Below, in pieces: positions 1 to 6,361 of a stretch of 16,027 nucleotides of DNA. Each line of letters starts with the position of its first letter. Position 1 is the stretch's first letter. Under the pieces are notes generated by a model. It ran no database searches. It was not told the DNA's origin and saw nothing but the letters and a program-made list of their open reading frames with translations. Source of the DNA: Candidatus Woesearchaeota archaeon (GTDB lineage: Archaea > Nanobdellota > Nanobdellia > Woesearchaeales > GW2011-AR4); NCBI GenBank assembly GCA_013330825.1, contig DUHN01000039.1, positions 21,491 through 37,517 of the forward strand, in the 5' to 3' direction. The translations under genes were made by a program, and so were the position numbers.

Positions 1-413
1 TCGACCACAATGCCCGCGTCCATCTTCGTGATGATGCGCGCGAACGTTCCTGAGGAGCGGACGAACCTGCCGCCGTCTCCCGGCTTGGATTCGAGATTGT
101 AAATGGGGGTCCCTTCCGGAATGTCCTTGAGGGAGAGGATGTTCCCTTCCTTCACCTCTGCCCCGTCGCCCATCTGGACTTTCTCGCCGACGCGGATTCC
201 GTCAGGCGCCTGGAGAAGGGCTGTCTCTGCGCCATACTTCACTTCCGCAAGGGGCGCCGAATGGCCTGAGGAATGGATGATGTCCATCACGGTGCCCTCT
301 TCCAGGGCGGAGTTTTTCCTCGGGAGGCGCGCTTCCCCTCCCCAGTTGAAGCTCGGCGCCCTGAAGCGCGATGTTCCCCTTCCCCTTCTCTGCTGGATGA
401 GATTCTTTCCCAT
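1..413 (-). CDS. rpl2: 50S ribosomal protein L2, partial (C-terminal part beyond the window)
   Basis: This is the N-terminal 137 residues of ribosomal protein L2 (uL2), which binds 23S rRNA near the peptidyl-transferase centre and bridges the subunits. The ATG at 413 starts MGKNLIQQRRGRGT, and the chain runs through PSFNWGGEARLPRK, a typical archaeal/eukaryotic L2 opening, then MDIIHSSGHSAPLAEVKY and IPEGTPIYNLESKPGDGG. The last visible part reads RFVRSSGTFARIITKMD, as in L2. The reading frame leaves the window at position 1. It lies 20 bases after the L23 stop, so the two are almost certainly cotranscribed. The family call is firm; only the missing C-terminal part cannot be judged. Confidence 0.96.
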   Translation of the reverse strand, partial: MGKNLIQQRRGRGTSRFRAPSFNWGGEARLPRKNSALEEGTVMDIIHSSGHSAPLAEVKYGAETALLQAPDGIRVGEKVQMGDGAEVKEGNILSLKDIPEGTPIYNLESKPGDGGRFVRSSGTFARIITKMDAGIVV

Positions 414-433
414 GGTGGTTTCCCTATCCCTGC

Positions 434-694
434 TTACATCAGTCCGAGCGTCGTTGCCACGTCAATGGCCGGCGTCTTCCTGGAAAACTTGACATATGCC
501 CGCTTCTCTCCCTTGGCGCTGCGGAACGTGTTGACCTGCTCCACGGACGCGCTGAACATTTTCTCGATGGCCTGCTTGACCTGCTGCTTGGTGGCATGGT
601 CGTCGATGGCGAAGATGAGCTTGTTCTCCGACTCGATGAGCCTGATGGACTTTTCCGTCGATATCGGGTGCCTGATGATGCTGTACTCGTCCAT
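434..694 (-). CDS. rpl23: 50S ribosomal protein L23
   Basis: Ribosomal protein L23 (uL23) sits at the exit of the nascent-peptide tunnel and helps dock SRP and other factors. The 86-residue product begins MDEYSIIRHPISTEKS, with the family's early HP-x-x-TEK motif, and has the core KLIFAIDDHATKQQVKQAIE and VEQVNTFRS. Its length suits an archaeal L23. An alternative GTG start at 703 overlaps the L4 stop codon (GTGA) and would add three residues (MTT). I prefer the ATG at 694 because it gives the usual short lead before the HP-TEK motif, but neither start has a clear Shine-Dalgarno sequence. It is the third gene of the L3-L4-L23-L2 operon. Confidence 0.95.
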   Translation of the reverse strand: MDEYSIIRHPISTEKSIRLIESENKLIFAIDDHATKQQVKQAIEKMFSASVEQVNTFRSAKGEKRAYVKFSRKTPAIDVATTLGLM

Positions 695-699
695 GGTGG

Positions 700-1506
700 T
701 CACGCGAACAGTTTTTCCTTGGTGAGCGCGTCGATGGCGGCGCTGCTCCAGATCGTGGCGCGCCCCGGCTTTGCGCCAGGCGCGAGCATCTCCGCGTTGA
801 GGTTCCTGACATCGACGACGTCGACGCCGGGGATGTTCTTCGCCGCTTCCGCGATCCTATCCTTCTTCGAGATGACGATGAGCGGGCCCTTTCTCCGCGA
901 GTAGGGGCGCCCGCGGCCCTTGCCTTTCCCCGCGCGGATGCTCTTTTCCGCGGAGCGGGCAAGCTCTGCCCCGAAGCCGAGGGAAGCGAGCATCTTCTCC
1001 ACGTCCCTGGTCTTGGACAGCGATTCCGCTGACGCGTCGATGATGATGGGATAGTGCTGGGGAATCCTGTGGCCGCGCCCGGCGACGATGTCCCTGTGGA
1101 CGGTGGCCGCGATGGCGCTCCTGATGGCCTTCCTGCGCTCCTTGTCGTTGATCTTTTTCGTCCAGCCCTTTTCCGCTTTCGGAGGATGTGCCTGGCGCCC
1201 GCCCACGGTTTGCGGGCCGAACGCTCCTACCCAGTTCATCCTCGTCCCGGAGCGGGACATGATCTTCCTCGGGGTGCGGGATATGCCGACGCCGTAGACG
1301 CCCTTGTAGTCCCTCCTCCGCTTGGAGATCTCGATGGAGTGCTGCAATCCTGATTCGGGGAAGCTGCCGTAGGCCTGCCTGCGGTTGGCCTGCATGGCGA
1401 CGACCGCTCTCCTGATGAGGTCCTCGCGGACCGGCTCGCTGAACTGGAACGGCAACTCCGCGTGGCCCTTCTCCTTGTTTTCCGCATCGACGATTTGGAC
1501 TTTCAT
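700..1506 (-). CDS. rpl4: 50S ribosomal protein L4 (archaeal L4e type)
   Basis: Ribosomal protein L4 (uL4) lines the nascent-chain tunnel and is an early assembly protein. The 268-residue product starts MKVQIVDAENKEKGHAELP and has the RRAVVAMQANRRQAYGS stretch, the YGVGISRTPRK region and a loop with GGRQAHPPKAEKGWTKKIN, all typical of archaeal/eukaryotic L4. A longer open frame reaches 1590 but overlaps the end of L3 and reads as a low-complexity Arg-rich tail, so I chose the ATG at 1506, one base after the L3 stop codon. The end of the frame touches the L23 start. Translational coupling within the operon is likely from this spacing. Confidence 0.96.
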   Translation of the reverse strand: MKVQIVDAENKEKGHAELPFQFSEPVREDLIRRAVVAMQANRRQAYGSFPESGLQHSIEISKRRRDYKGVYGVGISRTPRKIMSRSGTRMNWVGAFGPQTVGGRQAHPPKAEKGWTKKINDKERRKAIRSAIAATVHRDIVAGRGHRIPQHYPIIIDASAESLSKTRDVEKMLASLGFGAELARSAEKSIRAGKGKGRGRPYSRRKGPLIVISKKDRIAEAAKNIPGVDVVDVRNLNAEMLAPGAKPGRATIWSSAAIDALTKEKLFA

Positions 1507-1507
1507 G

Positions 1508-2488
1508 TCAGTTGCCCTGCTTCGATGCCAATGAGACATACTGGATCTCGGGGGCGCTCTTCGGCGTCTTGTCGCTGGCGCGCACCGCATCCGTGATGCG
1601 CACGAGGCGCTTTGCCGGGCCCGCGATGCCGCCCTTGATGAGGAGATAGTGGTTCTTTATCGCACCGTAATGCGGGATGCCGCCGTCCATCCTGAGCTCT
1701 TCCGGCTTCTCGCCGATCTTGAGCAGCCATTTGTTGTATTCGGTCCTCGTGTGGAAGCCCATCTTGCCCGCGTGGGCGACGCGCCACATGGTCTGGCCCT
1801 GCGCCTTCCATGCCCCGAGGCTGCCGGGGTTGCGGATGGATTTCTCGGACTTGTGCCTCCTGCGGGAGATGCCGAAGCGCTTCATGGGGCCCTGGAAGCC
1901 CCTGCCCTTGGTGACCGCGTGGATGTCGAGCTGCTGGCCTTCCCTGAAGACCTCCTTTGCGGTGATCTCCTTGCCGAGCTTTTCCTTGGCATACTTGAGC
2001 TTGTCGTCCCTGGAGCCGCCGAGCGCGACCTCGAAGAGCTCGGGCATCTTCTTGCCGATGCCGGTGAGCTTGGGCTGGGTGTATACCACCAGCCTGACGT
2101 CGTCGAAATCGGCGATGTCTTCCGCCTTCTTTGATTTCGCGGGCTTGATCGTTTTCCTGGAGAATTCCTTGTCGATGTGCTCGGCAAAGACCTCGGCGAC
2201 CGTCTGCGAGCCGTTGGAAGAATCCTTGTAGAATTTGAGGGAAGAAACCTTGAGAGGGGGGCATTCGATAATCGTCACCGGGACGAACAGCTCCTGCCCC
2301 TTGGTCAGGGAGTTGGCCAGGTTGTCGGTGACGATGACGTGGGTCATGCCGACCTTGTAGCCCGCGAAGCTGGTGGGCTTGGCCTCTTTTGCCTGCGGAT
2401 GGGTGCGCAGCCTGGGATATTCCCTCTGTGCCCTGACCCGTGGCCAGAACTGCATGCTTCCATCCCTTGGTTTTCTCTTGTTCGGCAT
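1508..2488 (-). CDS. rpl3: 50S ribosomal protein L3
   Basis: Ribosomal protein L3 (uL3) binds 23S rRNA and reaches into the peptidyl-transferase centre. The 326-residue protein starts MPNKRKPRDGSMQFWPRVRA, the usual opening of archaeal/eukaryotic L3 (basic, then GSM-x-x-WPR-R). It has FAGYKVGMTHVIVTD, the GRGFQGPMKRFGISRRRHK loop and a GSLGAWKAQGQTMWRVAHAG segment that are family hallmarks. It is the first gene of the L3-L4-L23-L2 cluster. The ATG at 2488 has no Shine-Dalgarno sequence. A TATA-like box at 2556-2564 predicts a leader of about 45 bases, long compared with the near-leaderless genes elsewhere in the window. Confidence 0.97.
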   Translation of the reverse strand: MPNKRKPRDGSMQFWPRVRAQREYPRLRTHPQAKEAKPTSFAGYKVGMTHVIVTDNLANSLTKGQELFVPVTIIECPPLKVSSLKFYKDSSNGSQTVAEVFAEHIDKEFSRKTIKPAKSKKAEDIADFDDVRLVVYTQPKLTGIGKKMPELFEVALGGSRDDKLKYAKEKLGKEITAKEVFREGQQLDIHAVTKGRGFQGPMKRFGISRRRHKSEKSIRNPGSLGAWKAQGQTMWRVAHAGKMGFHTRTEYNKWLLKIGEKPEELRMDGGIPHYGAIKNHYLLIKGGIAGPAKRLVRITDAVRASDKTPKSAPEIQYVSLASKQGN

Positions 2489-2555
2489 ATCTGCATGAGA
2501 CAGAGAGAGCTGCCTCGCCTCGTCTTGTCAATGAAAAGCGCCATTTGCTGAAGCC

Positions 2556-2564
2556 CTTTAAAAG
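2556..2564 (-). promoter_or_regulatory. Probable TATA box of the rpl3-rpl4-rpl23-rpl2 operon
   Basis: On the minus strand the sequence reads CTTTTAAAG. With the usual archaeal spacing of about 26 bases, transcription would start near 2534, giving a leader of about 45 bases before the L3 start. A second palindromic box at 2663-2670 could give a longer leader. Confidence 0.5.
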
Positions 2565-2692
2565 AACACAGTCTCGCAACTGTACTGAAAAGGGCATCTT
2601 TTCAGGCGCGTGCGGTGCGCTTGATGGCCAAGCGCATCTCCTTCGGGTGGGATTTTAGGCGATTTATAAACCTTACTAATCCATAGGGGGAA

Positions 2693-2791
2693 ATGCTCCC
2701 TGCCAATCCTCCGACGGGCTTCCGACGGAAAAGTTTAAATAGCCAATTCGCCACAACGGCACCCATCAGGGGGTGGGCCCATGCGCTTTGA
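2693..2791 (+). CDS. Possible 32-residue leaderless ORF, weakly supported
   Basis: An ATG at 2693 lies 26 bases after the centre of TTTATAAA (2663-2670), the same spacing seen at clear leaderless genes in this window. The frame encodes 32 residues, starting MLPANPPTGFRRKS and ending at a TGA at 2789-2791. The product is Pro/Arg-rich with no recognisable family, and a second TATA box (2734-2741) lies inside it, so it may be a non-coding leader or chance. The TATA box could equally belong to the minus-strand ribosomal operon. Confidence 0.2.
   Translation: MLPANPPTGFRRKSLNSQFATTAPIRGWAHAL
2734..2741 (+). promoter_or_regulatory. TATA box upstream of an acidic micro-ORF
   Basis: TTTAAATA predicts a start of transcription near 2763, about 17 bases before the ATG at 2781. 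The intervening leader contains GGGGGTG (2769-2775), which resembles a Shine-Dalgarno sequence 5 bases before that ATG. Confidence 0.45.
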
Positions 2792-2822
2792 CGAGGATGA
2801 TGACCAGGACGATGATTGGTAG
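2781..2822 (+). CDS. Candidate acidic micro-protein of 13 residues
   Basis: The frame ATG to TAG encodes MRFDEDDDQDDDW: eight of 13 residues are Asp or Glu. A TATA box (2734-2741) and a purine-rich GGGGGTG just before the start give it both a promoter and a ribosome-binding site, which few random 13-codon frames have. It stops 9 bases before the convergent primase gene ends. I know no family for it. It could be a real micro-protein, a leader peptide with nothing after it, or a coincidence from a GAT/GAC-rich stretch. Confidence 0.35.
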   Translation: MRFDEDDDQDDDW

Positions 2823-2831
2823 AAAGAGCCG

Positions 2832-4391
2832 TTAATCCTTTGCTGCCTTTTGTTTTTCGTCCGCTTTCTTCTTGCTCTTCTTCCCCTTGCTGCCCTGCGC
2901 GAGCAGCCACGCCTTCTTCTTGGTGTACTGGGCGGGGTTCTTGATGGCCGGGCAGAAGCTGTCCGGCCTGCACACGCCGATGGCCACCATGTAGGCGAGG
3001 TTCCTGCAGTTGGGCGGCAGGGCCTGTTTTGCCTGCTGCTTGTGGTAGTTCAGCTGGCCGCGCCAGACCACTTCCCTCAGCGGCTCCTTGTTCTTTTTGT
3101 TCCATTCCCCTATCATGGCCTCGATTTGCGCATAGTCGTAGCCGACGGAGCGGAGGAAGTTGATGAGGATGAAGACCGCGCGTTTCTTGCCGTCGCCCAT
3201 GCCATTAAGGATGAGCTGGATGCAGGGCGGGAACAGTTCGGGAGGCAGCGCTTCTGTCAGCTCAAAATCCCTCTGCGTTTTGCCATTCTGCTTTTCTGCC
3301 GGGCCTTCGTTCTCCTTCACTGTCCTCGTGTGCCATTGCGACGCGTTTTCGAAGAGCATGGCCGCGTCCTGGGCGGTGGCCTTCTCCCGGTCGAGGAAGC
3401 GGAAGGGGGAGATGACAACCCTTTCGGGATTGGCCATCTCCCGCTCGAAGAACAGCACTTTCTCCGGGTCGAGGGGAAGGGAGACGAGGCCGGACTTCTC
3501 GTGCAGGGAATAGGGCATGCGGTAGAGGTGCCGCGAGGAGATGAGCAGGGAGTCGATGCTCATGATGCCCTCGATGTCGAGCTTCTGCCGGAAATCCCTG
3601 CCCCTGCATTTCACGCATTGGTCCTGCCGCCTCTTCAGGGACATGCGCTCCATCATCTTTTTGCACCGCGGGCAGTAGCGGACTTCCTCTTCGGTCCCGA
3701 GCGCGTCGCGGCGCTGGCATGACGCGCAGATGTACTCGAATTTCGCCTGCTCTTCCGCCTTCGGCGCCGCGCACCTGGAGCAGACGGTATGGATGAGCTC
3801 GCCCCTTTTCCTGCCTGTCTTCTCGAGAAGATTCAGGAGCCCCTTCTTGAGGATGAAATCGCTGAGCCGGTTGTTCCTGTCTATCTCGCTGACCAGGTAG
3901 GACGCAATGGCCCTGACGCCGTCGGGAAACCTCAGCCGCGTTTCCTGGTCTCCCGCTTTCGCGGGGAACGCCTCGAACGGCACGCCGATGTGGAATCCCT
4001 TGTTGCCGGAGAACTTGCAGCTGATGCTGGAGACGCCGTTCTCCTTCAGCACCTGGATGATGAAATAGGCGATGAGCCTGGAGTATTCCCATACCGGGCA
4101 GTCGACGTCGATGACCAGGTCCCAGCCCGTCCTCAGGCTGTCCTGCTCCTGCCGCGTCATCTCGGTCTTCAGGAGGAGCGGGTTGCGCCACAACTCTTCC
4201 GAGCAGTGGAAGCTCGTCGCGCCCTGCTTCGCGAACTCGAGGATGTCTCCGGGGTTGTTAATGATGTCCGGGCGGGAGCCGAACTTGTCCCCGAAGCGCG
4301 CGGCCACTTCCCTCCCCTTGGCGTGGAGCGCCATCTCCCGCTGGATGTCCGGGCGCTTGTAGTGGGAGAGTCTCGTGTGAGGGGAAATCAT
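2832..4391 (-). CDS. priS: DNA primase: catalytic subunit PriS fused to a PriL-like Fe-S C-terminal domain
   Basis: This 519-residue protein makes the RNA primers that start DNA synthesis. The catalytic part has the DxD metal-binding pair in DLVIDVDCP (D95, D97), the SGNKGFHIGV motif (128-137) and a third probable catalytic Asp (D280) before SRHLYRMPYSLHEKSGL, as in archaeal/eukaryotic PriS. Between them lies a zinc-binding insert with four CxxC pairs (C204/C207, C222/C225, C240/C243, C259/C262). After a linker (about 350-380) the C-terminal domain has single cysteines at 390, 462, 474 and 480, a pattern fitting the 4Fe-4S domain of the large subunit PriL. The tail is Lys-rich. I chose the ATG at 4391 because a TATA box lies 26 bases upstream; a longer frame to 4538 is not conserved in character. 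No separate priL is in the window. The PriS part is firm; the PriL-domain call rests on the cysteines and position. Confidence 0.93.
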   Translation of the reverse strand: MISPHTRLSHYKRPDIQREMALHAKGREVAARFGDKFGSRPDIINNPGDILEFAKQGATSFHCSEELWRNPLLLKTEMTRQEQDSLRTGWDLVIDVDCPVWEYSRLIAYFIIQVLKENGVSSISCKFSGNKGFHIGVPFEAFPAKAGDQETRLRFPDGVRAIASYLVSEIDRNNRLSDFILKKGLLNLLEKTGRKRGELIHTVCSRCAAPKAEEQAKFEYICASCQRRDALGTEEEVRYCPRCKKMMERMSLKRRQDQCVKCRGRDFRQKLDIEGIMSIDSLLISSRHLYRMPYSLHEKSGLVSLPLDPEKVLFFEREMANPERVVISPFRFLDREKATAQDAAMLFENASQWHTRTVKENEGPAEKQNGKTQRDFELTEALPPELFPPCIQLILNGMGDGKKRAVFILINFLRSVGYDYAQIEAMIGEWNKKNKEPLREVVWRGQLNYHKQQAKQALPPNCRNLAYMVAIGVCRPDSFCPAIKNPAQYTKKKAWLLAQGSKGKKSKKKADEKQKAAKD

Positions 4392-4412
4392 GCATAGGGC
4401 AAACGGTTGTTC

Positions 4413-4420
4413 GTTTAAGA
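4413..4420 (-). promoter_or_regulatory. TATA-like box of the primase gene
   Basis: The minus strand reads TCTTAAAC. Its centre is about 26 bases from the ATG at 4391, so the primase transcript is probably leaderless. Confidence 0.5.
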
Positions 4421-4490
4421 GTTTTGTGCTCGTGGGTTTTTCTTGTCCAGTGGCGCCGGTTTGGTGGCTGCAAGTCATGTGCATTAAACA

Positions 4491-4595
4491 CCCGCTTCGC
4501 GGGAAGGAGTTACGCGCGCCCCATTGCCGGGCGCGCATCCATTGCGCCGCGCTTCGGCATTGGCGCGGCGCCTATCCCGGCCGCCAGAAGGGCGG
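4491..4595. repeat. Cluster of four GC-rich hairpins between divergent primase and TOPRIM genes
   Basis: Four perfect inverted repeats follow one another: CCCGC/GCGGG (4491-4503), GCGCGCC/GGCGCGC (4514-4536, 9-base loop), GCGCCGCGC/GCGCGGCGC (4544-4571, 10-base loop) and CCGCC/GGCGG (4581-4595, 5-base loop). The last is followed directly by TTTTAAATA. There is no coding frame of credible character here. It could be a structured RNA, a protein-binding region at a divergent promoter, or part of a replication-related site; the sequence alone does not decide. Confidence 0.6.
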
Positions 4596-4604
4596 TTTTA
4601 AATA
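4596..4604 (+). promoter_or_regulatory. TATA box of the TOPRIM gene
   Basis: TTTTAAATA lies right after the last hairpin of the spacer. It predicts a transcript start near 4626 and a leader of only about 9 bases before the ATG at 4635. Confidence 0.55.
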
Positions 4605-4634
4605 GGGGGAAAGCCTTGATAAAGCTGCAAGCCA

Positions 4635-5030
4635 ATGGGTGACCACGAGAAAACGCAGAACAGGACAAAGAACAATCGCCTGGTGGCTGACGAACTACGA
4701 CAACATCTCCACAACATGGGGGAGTCACATATCCTCATCATCGTGGAGGGCTTCAAGGACAAGAAGGCGCTGGCCAATGTGGGGATAGCCAATGTCTTCT
4801 CCCTTGACCGGATGCCCTTATACAAAGTAGTGGAAACGGTTGCCAAGAAGGCAACAGACTGCATGATCCTGACCGATCTTGATGCGGAAGGCAAGAAGCT
4901 GTACGCGGGGCTGAACCACGACCTGCAGCGGCACGGAGTGAGAGTGGACAACTCCTTCCGGGAATTCCTGTTCAGGCACACCTCTTTGAGGCAGATTGAG
5001 GGGCTGGATTCTTACTTTAAAAAGATTTAA
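4635..5030 (+). CDS. Small TOPRIM-domain protein (UPF0292-like)
   Basis: A 131-residue protein built around a TOPRIM fold, the metal-binding module of primases, topoisomerases and some nucleases. The signature is ILIIVEGFKDKKAL (catalytic Glu E38) followed by ILTDLDAEGKKL with the DxD pair (D81, D83). It matches in size and motif order the archaeal stand-alone TOPRIM family UPF0292, whose exact function is not known to me. No zinc finger or helicase domain is attached. It is divergent from the primase gene, which is suggestive but not proof of a shared role. A further TATA box within its last codons serves the next gene. Confidence 0.85.
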   Translation: MGDHEKTQNRTKNNRLVADELRQHLHNMGESHILIIVEGFKDKKALANVGIANVFSLDRMPLYKVVETVAKKATDCMILTDLDAEGKKLYAGLNHDLQRHGVRVDNSFREFLFRHTSLRQIEGLDSYFKKI

Positions 5031-5033
5031 GAA
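5026..5033 (+). promoter_or_regulatory. TATA box of the 137-residue unknown gene, overlapping the TOPRIM stop codon
   Basis: TTTAAGAA covers the TAA stop of the upstream gene. Its centre is 26 bases before the ATG at 5056, so the next gene can be expressed by itself as a leaderless transcript. Confidence 0.4.
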
Positions 5034-5055
5034 TGTGCCATACTAACTCATTGGC

Positions 5056-5469
5056 ATGACCAACGAGCTATCGCTTTCTGACCGTATCTTTGATGCCCTC
5101 ACATCGTCAGAGGCTACGAAAGAATATCATTTCATCACCAGGCCAGGCAACGACGTTTTTGATCATTATACTCTCACATTCCGTTCCGGACTGGAGCAGC
5201 AAGCGGAGAAGATTGCAGGAATAGTCAAAAAGATCCTCCCTGATGCCACAATCATGCCATTTACGGAGTTCCACCGATATGAGAGGAAAAGAACTCTTGT
5301 CACATACGCGGCCCCTGCGCTTGCCGTATCGCTGGATTCCTCTTCGGAATCGGTCACCATCTCTTTTGCTACTGCGAAAAGAGAAGAGTACCGGATCGTG
5401 TCTGAGAGAGCTATTGAAGGCCATTTCATTTTTCCCGGGATTGTCCGTGATATCATCAAGCTGGGCTGA
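5056..5469 (+). CDS. Hypothetical protein, 137 residues
   Basis: I do not recognise this protein. It starts MTNELSLSDRIFDALTSSEA and has no signal peptide, membrane segment, cysteine or obvious catalytic motif. The alternation of short charged helices (SGLEQQAEKIAGIVKKIL) and likely beta strands (VTYAAPALAVSLD, ESVTISFATAK) suggests a small soluble alpha/beta protein. Its base composition is visibly less GC-rich than the ribosomal or primase genes, which may mean relaxed selection or a later arrival. It lies 25 bases after the TOPRIM gene and has its own TATA-like box. No shadow frame is more convincing, so I take it as a real gene. Confidence 0.7.
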   Translation: MTNELSLSDRIFDALTSSEATKEYHFITRPGNDVFDHYTLTFRSGLEQQAEKIAGIVKKILPDATIMPFTEFHRYERKRTLVTYAAPALAVSLDSSSESVTISFATAKREEYRIVSERAIEGHFIFPGIVRDIIKLG

Positions 5470-5482
5470 CGGCGTCGTTAAT

Positions 5483-5490
5483 TTTTTAAA
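5483..5490 (+). promoter_or_regulatory. TATA box of htpX
   Basis: TTTTTAAA predicts transcription from about 5512, leaving about 7 bases before the htpX ATG at 5520. Confidence 0.55.
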
Positions 5491-5511
5491 GTGGGGAACG
5501 CTCCCCCACTT
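5489..5511. promoter_or_regulatory. Perfect inverted repeat over the htpX promoter, possible operator
   Basis: AAGTGGGG (5489-5496) and CCCCACTT (5504-5511) are exact reverse complements separated by 7 bases. The repeat begins at the end of the TATA box and ends at the predicted transcript start, where a bound repressor would block RNA polymerase. Because most of it would lie outside the transcript, an RNA hairpin role is less likely than a DNA operator. Confidence 0.5.
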
Positions 5512-5519
5512 GTGGGAAC

Positions 5520-6359
5520 ATGACTTTCGGCAACCAATTGAAGACCGCCATACTGCTTGCCCTGCTGACCGCACTCCTGCTCTTCGCCGGCAGCCTCTTC
5601 GGGAAAGGCGGCTTATTCATAGCCATAGTCTTCGTCGGCATCATGAATTTTGTCTCTTACTTCTACTCCGACAGGATCGTGCTGTGGATGTACCGCGCGA
5701 AGCCAGTCACGGAGAAGCAGGCGCCGCGGCTGTACAGGATATGCAGGGAATTGGCCGGGAAGACCGGGCTGCCGATGCCGAAAGTGTACATCATCCCGGA
5801 CAAGAATGCCAATGCCTTTGCGACTGGCAGGAATCCCCAGCATTCTGCGGTGGCGGCCACCGAGGGGATATTGGAGCTCTTGGACGAGGATGAGCTGAGG
5901 GGAGTGATGGCGCACGAGTTCGCCCACATCAGGAACAGGGACATCCTCATCTCGACGGTCGCGGGCACCATCGCCGGCATCATCTCCTTCATCGCGAACA
6001 TGGCCATGTGGAGCGCGATGTTCGGCGACCGCGACAACAGGGGGAACGCGCTGTCCCTGATTTTGCTGGCCATCATCACCCCCATCATCGCCACCATAAT
6101 CCAGCTGGCCATCTCCCGCAGCAGGGAATACCTTGCCGACGCCTCGGGCGCGCGCACCATGGGGGACGGAAAGCCGCTCGCTTCCGCCCTTGAGAAGCTG
6201 GAGCGCAGCAACAGGCACCACCCGATGAGAGCCGGCAACCAGGGAACTGCCCACCTGTTCATCACCAATCCGTTTACTGCCAGGGGAATGACGGCTCTCC
6301 TGCTGACCCACCCCCCAACGGAGGAACGCGTCAGGAGATTGAAGGGGATGAGGTTTTGA
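5520..6359 (+). CDS. htpX: Zinc metalloprotease HtpX
   Basis: A 279-residue M48-family membrane protease that degrades damaged or misfolded membrane proteins. Two hydrophobic segments (about 9-27 and 31-48) come first, then the zinc site HEFAH (H132, E133, H136) followed by IRNRD, two more hydrophobic segments (about 143-163 and 177-198), and the third zinc ligand in SREYLADASGA (E203). Length and order are normal for HtpX, and all catalytic residues are present. The catalytic domain should face the cytoplasm. The inverted repeat at its promoter suggests regulated expression, in keeping with a stress role. Its stop lies 2 bases from the end of the convergent ArsA-like gene. Confidence 0.95.
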   Translation: MTFGNQLKTAILLALLTALLLFAGSLFGKGGLFIAIVFVGIMNFVSYFYSDRIVLWMYRAKPVTEKQAPRLYRICRELAGKTGLPMPKVYIIPDKNANAFATGRNPQHSAVAATEGILELLDEDELRGVMAHEFAHIRNRDILISTVAGTIAGIISFIANMAMWSAMFGDRDNRGNALSLILLAIITPIIATIIQLAISRSREYLADASGARTMGDGKPLASALEKLERSNRHHPMRAGNQGTAHLFITNPFTARGMTALLLTHPPTEERVRRLKGMRF

Positions 6360-6361
6360 TA

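Larger units (their letters stand above)
2489..2831. other. Spacer between rpl3 and the primase gene, with several TATA boxes
   Basis: This 343-base stretch has no gene of ordinary size. It holds a minus-strand TATA box for rpl3 (2556-2564), a palindromic TTTATAAA at 2663-2670 that could act on either strand, and a plus-strand TTTAAATA at 2734-2741. Each plus-strand box is followed at a fitting distance by a short open frame: one of 32 codons at 2693 and one of 13 codons at 2781. The minus-strand frame through this region is a shadow of the primase end and carries no recognisable domain. Confidence 0.6.

Noticed and set aside
462..962. 166-codon minus-strand frame across L23 and L4
   Set aside because: Arg/Ala/Ser-rich low-complexity translation overlapping two certain ribosomal genes; a GC-rich shadow frame.
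2602..3105. 167-codon minus-strand frame overlapping the primase end and spacer
   Set aside because: Most of it shadows the primase C-terminus in another frame, and the remainder has no promoter-linked start or domain.
2850..3722. 290-codon plus-strand frame opposite the primase
   Set aside because: Leu/Ala/Arg-rich antisense shadow of a gene with clear catalytic motifs.
4581..4604. Hairpin followed by T-run as an intrinsic terminator
   Set aside because: No plus-strand gene ends upstream of it, and the T-run is part of a TATA box for the TOPRIM gene.
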